Below are positions 12,401 through 24,198 of a stretch of 64,000 nucleotides of DNA, in pieces. The notes beneath the pieces are model-generated. The model saw nothing but the letters and a program-made list of their open reading frames with translations. It did no database searches and was not told the DNA's origin. Numbering within the stretch: position 1 is the stretch's first letter; the number at the start of each line of letters is the position of its first letter. The position numbers were made by a program, and so were the translations under genes. The DNA comes from Ilex aquifolium (Eukaryota; Streptophyta; Magnoliopsida; Aquifoliales; Aquifoliaceae), in contig OX637399.1 in assembly GCA_951799425.1 (NCBI GenBank), forward strand, positions 37,235,701-37,299,700. The letters are read 5' to 3'.

Positions 12401-12857
12401 CCAAACCAATATATTGAGATCAAAATTGGTGATTCATCTTCTAACAAGTTCGAAATTGTGATGGAAGTTTGGTATAGTTGGCCATTCCCCTCCACAAGGC
12501 AAAAAAAAGTAATTTCCCAATCTTCAGTATTTCTGACATAACTTTTTGCTCCGGTCTCTGATTAAGATGATTCTTGCGGCATTGTAAAGAATTCTTCAAT
12601 CCCTAACCATTTTATTCACATCAAAAGTCATGAAAAATCCTCTAGCATGGACTCTATTGTAACGCAAGTTTTGTGTAATAAGTAGTCCTCCTTTAAAATG
12701 AAATATTATATCCGACATAACTCTTTCTCCCGAACTCGGATTGAGCTAATACTTACGGCATTGCAAAGAGAACTTGAAACCCTAACAAATATATTAAGAT
12801 CAAAATTGGTGATTCATCTTCTAACAAGTTCGAAATTGTGATGGAAGTTTGGTATAG
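9451..12857. repeat. 9-mer segment, copy 2 (3,407 bp)
   Basis: Monomer starts are 9451, 9831, 10211, 10586, 10968, 11343, 11723, 12098 and 12478. It is the same length as copy 1. I noticed about seven substitutions between the two, for example near 6187/9594, 7001/10408, 8382/11789, 9234/12641 and 9390/12797. This is a recent tandem duplication, or an assembly echo. Confidence 0.92.
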
Positions 12858-15800
12858 TTGGCCATTCCCCTCCACAAGGCAAAAAAAAGTAATTTCCCAA
12901 TCTTCAGTATTTCTGACATAACTTTTTGCTCCGGTCTCTGATTAAGATGATTCTTGCGGCATTGTAAATAATTCTTCAATCCCTAACCATTTTATTCACA
13001 TCAAAAGTCATGAAAAATCCTCTAGCATGGACTCTATTGTAACGCAAGTTTTGTGTAATAAGTAGTCCTCCTTTAAAATGAAATATTATATCCGACATAA
13101 CTCTTTCTCCCGAACTCGGATTGAGGTAATACTTACGGCATTGAAAAGAGTACTTGAAACCCTAACAAATATATTGAGATCAAAATTGGTGATTCATCTT
13201 CTAACAAGTTCGAAATTGTGATGGAAGTTTGGTATAGTTGGCCATTCCCCTCCACAAGGCAAAAAAAAGTAATTTCCCAATCTTCAGTATTTCTGACATA
13301 ACTTTTTGCTCCGGTCTCTGATTAAGATGATTCTTGCGGCATTGTAAAGAATTCTTCAATCCCTAACCATTTTATTCACATCAAAAGTCATGAAAAATCC
13401 TCTAGCATGGGCTCTATTGTAATGCAAGTTTTGTGTAATAAGTAGTCCTCCTTTAAAATGAAATATTATATCGGACATAACTTTTTCTCCCGAACTCTGA
13501 TTGAGCTAATTCTTGCGGCATTGCAATGAGAACTTGAAACCCTAACCAATATATTGAGATCAAAATTGGTGATTCATCTTCTAACAAGTTCGAAGATGGA
13601 AGTTTGGTATAGTTGGCCATTCCCCTCCACAAGGGAAAAAAAAAAGTAATTTCCCAATCTTTAGTATTTCTGACATAACTTTTTGCTCCGGTCTCTGATT
13701 AAGATGATTCTTGCGGCATTGTAAAGAATTCTTCAATCCCTAACCATTTTATTCACATCAAAAGTCATGAAAAATCCTCTAGCATGGACTCTATTTTAAC
13801 GCAAGTTTTGTGTAATAAGTAGTCCTTCTTTAAAATGAAATATTATATCCGACATAACTCTTTCTCCCGAACTCGGATTGAGCTAATACTTACGGCATTG
13901 CAAAGAAAACTTGAAACCCTAACAAATATATTGAGATCAAAATTGGTGATTCATCTTCTAACAAGTTCGAAATTGTGATGGAAGTTTGGTATAGTTGACC
14001 ATTCCCCTCCACAAGGAAAAAAAAAGTAATTTCCCAATCTTTAGTATTTCTGACATAACTTTTTGCTCCGGTCTCTGATTAAGATGATTCTTGCGGCATT
14101 GTAAAGAATTCTTGAATCCCTAATCATTTTATTCACATCAAAAGTCATGAAAAATCCTCTAGCATGGGCTCTATTGTAATGCACGTTTTGTGTAATAAGT
14201 AGTCCTCCTTTAAAATGAAATATTATATCGGACATAACTTTTTCTCCCGAACTCTGATTGAGCTAATTCTTGCGGCATTGCAATGAGAACTTGAAACCCT
14301 AACCAATATATTGAGATCAAAATTGGTGATTCATCTCCTAACAAGTTCGAAGATGGAAGTTTGGTATAGTTGGCCATTTCCCTCCACAAGGAAAAAAAAA
14401 GTAATTTCCCAATCTTTAGTATTTCTGACATAACTTTTTGCTCCGGTCTCTGATTAAGATGATTCTTGCGGCATTGTAAAGAATTCTTGAATCCCTAATC
14501 ATTTTATTCACATCAAAAGTCATGAAAAATCCTCTAGCATGGGCTCTATTGTAATGCACGTTTTGTGTAATAAGTAGTCCTCCTTTAAAATGAAATATTA
14601 TATCGGACATAACTTTTTCTCCCGAACTCTGATTGAGCTAATTCTTGCGGCATTGCAATGAGAACTTGAAACCCTAACCAATATATTGAGATCAAAATTG
14701 GTGATTCATCTCCTAACAAGTTCGAAGATGGAAGTTTGGTATAGTTGGCCATTCCCCTCCACAAGGAAAAAAAAAGTAATTTCCCATTCTTTAGTATTTC
14801 TGACATAACTTTTTGCTCCGGTCTCTGATTATGATGATTCTTGCGGCATTGTAAAGAATTCTTCAATCCCTAACCATTTTATTCACATCAAAAGTCATGA
14901 AAAATCCTCTAGCATGGGCTCTATTGTAACGCAAGTTTTGTATAATAAGTAGTCCTCCTTTAAAATGAAATATTATATCCGACATAACTCTTTCTCCCGA
15001 ACTCGGATTGAGCTAATTCTTGCGGCATTGCAAAGAGAACTTGAAACCCAAACCAATATATTGAGATCAAAATTGGTGATTCATCTTCTAACAAGTTCGA
15101 AATTGTGATGGAAGTTTGGTATAGTTGGCCATTCCCCTCCACAAGGCAAAAAAAAGTAATTTCCCAATCTTCAGTATTTCTGACATAACTCTTTGCTCTG
15201 GTCTCTGATTAAGATGATTCTTGCGGCATTGTAAAGAATTCTTCAATCCCTAACCATTTTATTCACATCAAAAGTCATGAAAAATCCTCTAGCATGGGCT
15301 CTATTGTAATGCAAGTTTTGTGTAATAAGTAGTCCTCCTTTAAAATGAAATATTATATCGGACATAACTTTTTCTCCCGAACTCTGATTGAGCTAATTCT
15401 TGCGGCATTGCAATGAGAACTTGAAACCCTAACCAATATATTGAGATCTAAATTGGTGATTCATCTTCTAACAAGTTCGAAGATGGAAGTTTGGTATAGT
15501 TGGCCATTCCCCACCTCAAGGAAAAAAAAAGTAATTTCCCATTCTTTAGTATTTCTGACGTAATTTTTTGCTCCGGTCTCTGATTAAGATGATACTTGCG
15601 GCATTGTAAAGAATTCTTCAATCCCTAACCATTTTATTCACATCAAAAGTCATGAAAAATCCTCTAGCATGGTCTCTATTGTAACGCAAGTTTTGTGTAA
15701 TAAGTAGTCCTCCTTTAAAATGAAATATTATATCCGACATAACTCTTTCTCCCGAACTCGGATTGAGCTAATTCTTGCGGCATTGCAAAGAGAACTTGAA

Positions 15801-16259
15801 ACCCTAACCAATATATTGAGATCAAAATTGGTGATTCATCTTCTAACAAGTTCGAAATTGTGATGGAAGTTTGGTATAGTTGGCCATTCCCCTCCACAAG
15901 GCAAAAAAAAGTAATTTCGCAATCTTCAGTATTTCTGACATAACTTTTTGCTCCAGTCTCTGATTAAGATGATTCTTGCGGCATTGTAAAGAATTCTTCA
16001 ATCCCTAACCATTTTATTCACATCAAAAGTCAAGAAAAATCCTCTAGCATGGGCTCTATTGTAATGCAAGTTTTGTGTAATAAGTAGTCCTCCTTTAAAA
16101 TGAAATATTATATCGGACATAACTTTTTCTCCCGAACTCTGATTGAGCTAATTCTTGCGGCATTGCAAAGAGAACTTGAAACCCTAACCAATATATTGAG
16201 ATCAAAATTGGTGATTCATCTTCTAACAAGTTCGAAATTGTGATGGAAGTTTGGTATAG
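12478..16259. repeat. 10-mer segment, copy 1 (3,782 bp)
   Basis: Monomer starts are 12478, 12858, 13238, 13613, 13995, 14370, 14745, 15125, 15500 and 15880. It overlaps the last monomer of the second 9-mer and continues as a variant of that 9-mer. It lacks the GAACTAGG monomer and has an added M1-like monomer at 14370 (GGCCATTTCCC). Diagnostic variants are CATTGAAAAGAGTAC near 13142, AGTCCTTCTTT near 13820 and CCACCTCAAGG near 15511. Confidence 0.85.
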
Positions 16260-17394
16260 TTGGCCATTCCCCTCCACAAGGCAAAAAAAAGTAATTTCCC
16301 AATCTTCAGTATTTCTGACATAACTTTTTGCTCCGGTCTCTGATTAAGATGATTCTTGTGGCATTGTAAAGAATTCTTCAATCCCTAACCATTTTATTCA
16401 CATCAAAAGTCATGAAAAATCCTCTAGCATGGACTCTATTGTAACGCAAGTTTTGTGTAATAAGTAGTCCTCCTTTAAAATGAAATATTATATCCGACAT
16501 AACTCTTTCTCCCGAACTCGGATTGAGCTAATACTTACGGCATTGCAAAGAGAACTTGAAACCCTAACAAATATATTAAGATCAAAATTGGTGATTCATC
16601 TTCTAACAAGTTCGAAATTGTGATGGAAGTTTGGTATAGTTGGCCATTCCCCTCCACAAGGCAAAAAAAAGTAATTTCCCAATCTTCAGTATTTCTGACA
16701 TAACTTTTTGCTCCGGTCTCTGATTAAGATGATTCTTGCGGCATTGTAAATAATTCTTCAATCCCTAACCATTTTATTCACATCAAAAGTCATGAAAAAT
16801 CCTCTAGCATGGACTCTATTGTAACGCAAGTTTTGTGTAATAAGTAGTCCTCCTTTAAAATGAAATATTATATCCGACATAACTCTTTCTCCCGAACTCG
16901 GATTGAGCTAATACTTACGGCATTGAAAAGAGTACTTGAAACCCTAACAAATATATTGAGATCAAAATTGGTGATTCATCTTCTAACAAGTTCGAAATTG
17001 TGATGGAAGTTTGGTATAGTTGGCCATTCCCCTCCACAAGGTAAAAAAAAGTAATTTCCCAATCTTCAGTATTTCTGACATAACTTTTTGCTCCGGTCTC
17101 TGATTAAGATGATTCTTGCGGCATTGTAAAGAATTCTTCAATCCCTAACCATTTTATTCACATCAAAAGTCATGAAAAATCCTCTAGCATGGGCTCTATT
17201 GTAATGCAAGTTTTGTGTAATAAGTAGTCCTCCTTTAAAATGAAATATTATATCGGACATAACTTTTTCTCCCGAACTCTGATTGAGCTAATTCTTGCGG
17301 CATTGCAATGAGAACTTGAAACCCTAACCAATATATTGAGATCAAAATTGGTGATTCATCTTCTAACAAGTTCGAAGATGGAAGTTTGGTATAG

Positions 17395-19281
17395 TTGGCC
17401 ATTCCCCTCCACAAGGGAAAAAAAAAAGTAATTTCCCAATCTTTAGTATTTCTGACATAACTTTTTGCTCCGGTCTCTGATTAAGATGATTCTTGCGGCA
17501 TTGTAAAGAATTCTTCAATCCCTAACCATTTTATTCACATCAAAAGTCATGAAAAATCCTCTAGCATGGACTCTATTTTAACGCAAGTTTTGTGTAATAA
17601 GTAGTCCTTCTTTAAAATGAAATATTATATCCGACATAACTCTTTCTCCCGAACTCGGATTGAGCTAATACTTACGGCATTGCAAAGAGAACTTGAAACC
17701 CTAACAAATATATTGAGATCAAAATTGGTGATTCATCTTCTAACAAGTTCGAAATTGTGATGGAAGTTTGGTATAGTTGACCATTCCCCTCCACAAGGAA
17801 AAAAAAAGTAATTTCCCAATCTTTAGTATTTCTGACATAACTTTTTGCTCCGGTCTCTGATTAAGATGATTCTTGCGGCATTGTAAAGAATTCTTGAATC
17901 CCTAATCATTTTATTCACCTCAAAAGTCATGAAAAATCCTCTAGCATGGGCTCTATTGTAATGCACGTTTTGTGTAATAAGTAGTCCTCCTTTAAAATGA
18001 AATATTATATCGGACATAACTTTTTCTCCCGAACTCTGATTGAGCTAATTCTTGCGGCATTGCAATGAGAACTTGAAACCCTAACCAACATATTGAGATC
18101 AAAATTGGTGATTCATCTCCTAACAAGTTCGAAGATGGAAGTTTGGTATAGTTGGCCATTTCCCTCCACAAGGAAAAAAAAAGTAATTTCCCAATCTTTA
18201 GTATTTCTGACATAACTTTTTGCTCCGGTCTCTGATTAAGATGATTCTTGCGGCATTGTAAAGAATTCTTGAATCCCTAATCATTTTATTCACATCAAAA
18301 GTCATGAAAAATCCTCTAGCATGGGCTCTATTGTAATGCACGTTTTGTGTAATAAGTAGTCCTCCTTTAAAATGAAATATTATATCGGACATAACTTTTT
18401 CTCCCGAACTCTGATTGAGCTAATTCTTGCGGCATTGCAATGAGAACTTGAAACCCTAACCAATATATTGAGATCAAAATTGGTGATTCATCTCCTAACA
18501 AGTTCGAAGATGGAAGTTTGGTATAGTTGGCCATTCCCCTCCACAAGGAAAAAAAAAGTAATTTCCCATTCTTTAGTATTTCTGACATAACTTTTTGCTC
18601 CGGTCTCTGATTATGATGATTCTTGCGGCATTGTAAAGAATTCTTCAATCCCTAACCATTTTATTCACATCAAAAGTCATGAAAAATCCTCTAGCATGGG
18701 CTCTATTGTAACGCAAGTTTTGTATAATAAGTAGTCCTCCTTTAAAATGAAATATTATATCCGACATAACTCTTTCTCCCGAACTCGGATTGAGCTAATT
18801 CTTGCGGCATTGCAAAGAGAACTTGAAACCCAAACCAATATATTGAGATCAAAATTGGTGATTCATCTTCTAACAAGTTCGAAATTGTGATGGAAGTTTG
18901 GTATAGTTGGCCATTCCCCTCCACAAGGCAAAAAAAAGTAATTTCCCAATCTTCAGTATTTCTGACATAACTCTTTGCTCCGGTCTCTGATTAAGATGAT
19001 TCTTGCGGCATTGTAAAGAATTCTTCAATCCCTAACCATTTTATTCACATCAAAAGTCATGAAAAATCCTCTAGCATGGGCTCTATTGTAATGCAAGTTT
19101 TGTGTAATAAGTAGTCCTCCTTTAAAATGAAATATTATATCGGACATAACTTTTTCTCCCGAACTCTGATTGAGCTAATTCTTGCGGCATTGCAATGAGA
19201 ACTTGAAACCCTAACCAATATATTGAGATCTAAATTGGTGATTCATCTTCTAACAAGTTCGAAGATGGAAGTTTGGTATAG
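17395..19281. repeat. 5-mer, copy 1 (1,887 bp)
   Basis: Monomers at 17395, 17777, 18152, 18527 and 18907. It carries CACCTC at 17919 and CCAACATATT at 18089. Both are absent at the matching places in the older 10-mer copy (14137 and 14307). Confidence 0.9.
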
Positions 19282-21168
19282 TTGGCCATTCCCCTCCACA
19301 AGGGAAAAAAAAAAGTAATTTCCCAATCTTTAGTATTTCTGACATAACTTTTTGCTCCGGTCTCTGATTAAGATGATTCTTGCGGCATTGTAAAGAATTC
19401 TTCAATCCCTAACCATTTTATTCACATCAAAAGTCATGAAAAATCCTCTAGCATGGACTCTATTTTAACGCAAGTTTTGTGTAATAAGTAGTCCTTCTTT
19501 AAAATGAAATATTATATCCGACATAACTCTTTCTCCCGAACTCGGATTGAGCTAATACTTACGGCATTGCAAAGAGAACTTGAAACCCTAACAAATATAT
19601 TGAGATCAAAATTGGTGATTCATCTTCTAACAAGTTCGAAATTGTGATGGAAGTTTGGTATAGTTGACCATTCCCCTCCACAAGGAAAAAAAAAGTAATT
19701 TCCCAATCTTTAGTATTTCTGACATAACTTTTTGCTCCGGTCTCTGATTAAGATGATTCTTGCGGCATTGTAAAGAATTCTTGAATCCCTAATCATTTTA
19801 TTCACCTCAAAAGTCATGAAAAATCCTCTAACATGGGCTCTATTGTAATGCACGTTTTGTGTAATAAGTAGTCCTCCTTTAAAATGAAATATTATATCGG
19901 ACATAACTTTTTCTCCCGAACTCTGATTGAGCTAATTCTTGCGGCATTGCAATGAGAACTTGAAACCCTAACCAACATATTGAGATCAAAATTGGTGATT
20001 CATCTCCTAACAAGTTCGAAGATGGAAGTTTGGTATAGTTGGCCATTTCCCTCCACAAGGAAAAAAAAAGTAATTTCCCAATCTTTAGTATTTCTGACAT
20101 AACTTTTTGCTCCGGTCTCTGATTAAGATGATTCTTGCGGCATTGTAAAGAATTCTTGAATCCCTAATCATTTTATTCACATCAAAAGTCATGAAAAATC
20201 CTCTAGCATGGGCTCTATTGTAATGCACGTTTTGTGTAATAAGTAGTCCTCCTTTAAAATGAAATATTATATCGGACATAACTTTTTCTCCCGAACTCTG
20301 ATTGAGCTAATTCTTGCGGCATTGCAATGAGAACTTGAAACCCTAACCAATATATTGAGATCAAAATTGGTGATTCATCTCCTAACAAGTTCGAAGATGG
20401 AAGTTTGGTATAGTTGGCCATTCCCCTCCACAAGGAAAAAAAAAGTAATTTCCCATTCTTTAGTATTTCTGACATAACTTTTTGCTCCGGTCTCTGATTA
20501 TGATGATTCTTGCGGCATTGTAAAGAATTCTTCAATCCCTAACCATTTTATTCACATCAAAAGTCATGAAAAATCCTCTAGCATGGGCTCTATTGTAACG
20601 CAAGTTTTGTATAATAAGTAGTCCTCCTTTAAAATGAAATATTATATCCGACATAACTCTTTCTCCCGAACTCGGATTGAGATAATTCTTGCGGCATTGC
20701 AAAGAGAACTTGAAACCCAAACCAATATATTGAGATCAAAATTGGTGATTCATCTTCTAACAAGTTCGAAATTGTGATGGAAGTTTGGTATAGTTGGCCA
20801 TTCCCCTCCACAAGGCAAAAAAAAGTAATTTCCCAATCTTCAGTATTTCTGACATAACTCTTTGCTCCGGTCTCTGATTAAGATGATTCTTGCGGCATTG
20901 TAAAGAATTCTTCAATCCCTAACCATTTTATTCACATCAAAAGTCATGAAAAATCCTCTAGCATGGGCTCTATTGTAATGCAAGTTTTGTGTAATAAGTA
21001 GTCCTCCTTTAAAATGAAATATTATATCGGACATAACTTTTTCTCCCGAACTCTGATTGAGCTAATTCTTGCGGCATTGCAATGAGAACTTGAAACCCTA
21101 ACCAATATATTGAGATCTAAATTGGTGATTCATCTTCTAACAAGTTCGAAGATGGAAGTTTGGTATAG
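19282..21168. repeat. 5-mer, copy 2 (1,887 bp)
   Basis: Monomers at 19282, 19664, 20039, 20414 and 20794. It has the same length as the preceding segment and shares its two private variants (19806 and 19976). New differences here include CTAACATGGG near 19830 and GAGATAATTC near 20680. Confidence 0.9.
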
Positions 21169-21923
21169 TTGGCCATTCCCCACCTCAAGGAAAAAAAAAG
21201 TAATTTCCCATTCTTTAGTATTTCTGACATAATTTTTTGCTCCGGTCTCTGATTAAGATGATTCTTGCGGCATTGTAAAGAATTCTTCAATCCCTAACCA
21301 TTTTATTCACATCAAAAGTCATGAAAAATCCTCTAGCATGGTCTCTATTGTAACGCAAGTTTTGTGTAATAAGTAGTCCTCCTTTAAAATGAAATATTAT
21401 ATCCGGCATAACTCTTTCTCCCGAACTCGGATTGAGCTAATTCTTGCGGCATTGCAAAGAGAACTTGAAACCCTAACCAATATATTGAGATCAAAATTGG
21501 TGATTCATCTTCTAACAAGTTCGAAATTGTGATGGAAGTTTGGTATAGTTGGCCATTCCCCTCCACAAGGCAAAAAAAAGTAATTTCGCAATCTTCAGTA
21601 TTTCTGACATAACTTTTTGCTCCAGTCTCTGATTAAGATGATTCTTGCGGCATTGTAAAGAATTCTTCAATCCCTAACCATTTTATTCACATCAAAAGTC
21701 AAGAAAAATCCTCTAGCATGGGCTCTATTGTAATGCAAGTTTTGTGTAATAAGTAGTCCTCCTTTAAAATGAAATATTATATCGGACATAACTTTTTCTC
21801 CCGAACTCTGATTGAGCTAATTCTTGCGGCATTGCAATGAGAACTTGAAACCCTAACCAATATATTGAGATCAAAATTGGTGATTCATCTTCTAACAAGT
21901 TCGAAGATGGAAGTTTGGTATAG

Positions 21924-24198
21924 TTGGCCATTCCCCTCCACAAGGAAAAAAAGAAGTAATTTCCCAATCTTTAGTATTTCTGACATAACTTTTTGCTCCG
22001 GTCTCTGATTAAGATGATTCTTGCGGCATTGTAAAGAATTCTTCAATCCCTAACCATTTTATTCACATCAAAAGTCATGAAAAATCCTCTAGCATGGACT
22101 CTATTGTAACGCAAGTTTTGTGTAATAAGTAGACCTCCTTTAAAATGAAATATTATATCCGACATAACTCTTTCTCCCAAACTCGGATTGAGCTAATACT
22201 TACGGCATTGCAAAGAGAACTTGAAACCCTAACAAATATATTGAGATCAAAATTGGTGATTCAGCTTCTAACAAGTTCGAAATTGTGATGGAAGTTTGGT
22301 ATAGTTAGCCATTCCCCTCCACAAGGAAAAAAAAAAGTAATTTCCCATTCTTTAGTATTTCTGACATAACTTTTTGCTCCGGTCTCTGATTAAGATGATT
22401 CTTGCGGCATTGTAAAGAATTCTTCAATCCCTAACCATTTTATTCACATCAAAAGTCATGAAAAATCCTCTAGCAAGGGCTCTATTGTAATGCAAGTTTT
22501 TTGTAATAAGTAGTCCTCCTTTAAAATGAAATATTATATCGGACATAACTTTTTCTCCCGAACTCGGATTGAGCTAATTCTTGCGGCATTGCAATGAGAA
22601 CTTGAAACCCTAACCAAGATATTGAGATCAAAATTGGTGATTCATCTTCTAACAAGTTCGAAGATGGAAGTTTGGTATAGTTGGCCATTCCCCTCCACAA
22701 GGAAAAAAAGAAGTAATTTCCCAATCTTTAGTATTTCTGACATAACTTTTTGCTCCGGTCTCTGATTAAGATGATTCTTGCGGCATTGTAAAGAATTCTT
22801 CAATCCCTAACCATTTTATTCACATCAAAAGTCATGAAAAATCCTCTAGCATGGACTCTATTGTAACGCAAGTTTTGTGTAATAAGTAGTCCTCCTTTAA
22901 AATGAAATATTATATCCGACATAACTCTTTCTCCCGAACTCGGATTGAGCTAATACTTACGGCATTGCAAAGAGAACTTGAAACCCTAACAAATATATTG
23001 AGATCAAAATTGGTGATTCATCTTCTAACAAGTTCGAAATTGTGATGGAAGTTTGGTATAGTTGACCATTCCCCTCCACAAGGAAAAAAAAAAGTAATTT
23101 CCCAATCTTTAGTATTTCTGACATAACTTTTTGCTCCGGTCTCTGATTAAGATGATTCTTGCGGCATTGTAAAGAATTCTTGAATCCCTAATCATTTTAT
23201 TCACATCAAAAGTCATGAAAAATCCTCTAGCATGGGCTCTATTGTAATGCAAGTTTTGTGTAATAAGTAGTCCTCCTTTAAAATGAAATATTATATCGGA
23301 CATAACTTTTTCTCCCGAACTCTGATTGAGCTAATTCTTGCGGCATTGCAATGAGAACTTGAAACCCTAACCAATATATTGAGATCAAAATTGGTGATTC
23401 ATCTCCTAACAAGTTCGAAGATGGAAGTTTGGTATAGTTGGCCATTCCCCTCCACAAGGAAAAAAAAAAGTAATTTCCCATTCTTTAGTATTTCTGACAT
23501 AACTTTTTGCTCCGGTCTCTGATTAAGATGATTCTTGCGGCATTGTAAAGAATTCTTCAATCCCTAACCATTTTATTCACATCAAAAGTCATGAAAAATC
23601 CTCTAGCATGGACTCTATTGTAACGCAAGTTTTGTGTAATAAGTAGTCCTCCTTTAAAATGAAATATTATATCCGACATAACTCTTTCTCCCGAACTCGG
23701 ATTGAGCTAATACTTAAGGCATTGCAAAGAGAACTTGAAACCCTAACAAATATATTGAGATCAAAATTGGTGATTCATCTTCTAACAAGTTCGAAATTGT
23801 GATGAAAATTTGGTATAGTTGGTCATTCCCCTCCACAAGGCAAAAAAAAGTAATTTCCCAATCTTCAGTATTTCTGACATAACTTTTTGCTCCGGTCTCT
23901 GATTAAGATGATTCTTGCGGCATTGTAAATAATTCTTCAATCCCTAACCATTTTATTCACATCAAAAGTCATGAAAAATCCTCTAGCATGGACTCTATTG
24001 TAACGCAAGTTTTATGTAATAAGTAGTCCTCCTTTAAAATGAAATATTATATCCGACATAACTCTTTCTCCCGAACTCGGATTGAGCTAATACTTACGGC
24101 ATTGCAAAGAGAACTTGAAACCCTAACAAATATATTGAGATCAAAATTGGTGATTCATCTTCTAACAAGTTCGAAATTGTGATGGAAGTTTGGTATAG
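21924..24198. repeat. Transition zone, first part
   Basis: Monomer starts are 21924, 22305 (TTAGCC start), 22681, 23062 (TTGACC), 23438 and 23819 (TTGGTC). The interrupted A-tract AAAAAAAGAAG, typical of the right-hand HOR, first appears here (near 21950). Monomer 21924 shares AGACCTCC and CCCAAACTCGG with monomer 4155, about 17.8 kb away. Monomers 23438/23819 carry the linked TTAAGG, GATGAAAATTTGG and TTGGTC variants. Confidence 0.8.

Larger units (their letters stand above)
16260..21923. repeat. 10-mer segment, copy 2, expanded by an internal 5-mer
   Basis: Monomer starts are 16260, 16640, 17020, 17395, 17777, 18152, 18527, 18907, then 19282, 19664, 20039, 20414, 20794 (the extra 5-mer), then 21169 and 21549. 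Monomers 16260-18907 match copy 1 at an offset of 3,782 bp; 21169 and 21549 match 15500 and 15880. The last monomer ends in GAAGATGG (375 bp), whereas its partner at 15880 ends in ATTGTGATGG (380 bp), so one of them has exchanged its tail. Confidence 0.85.
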
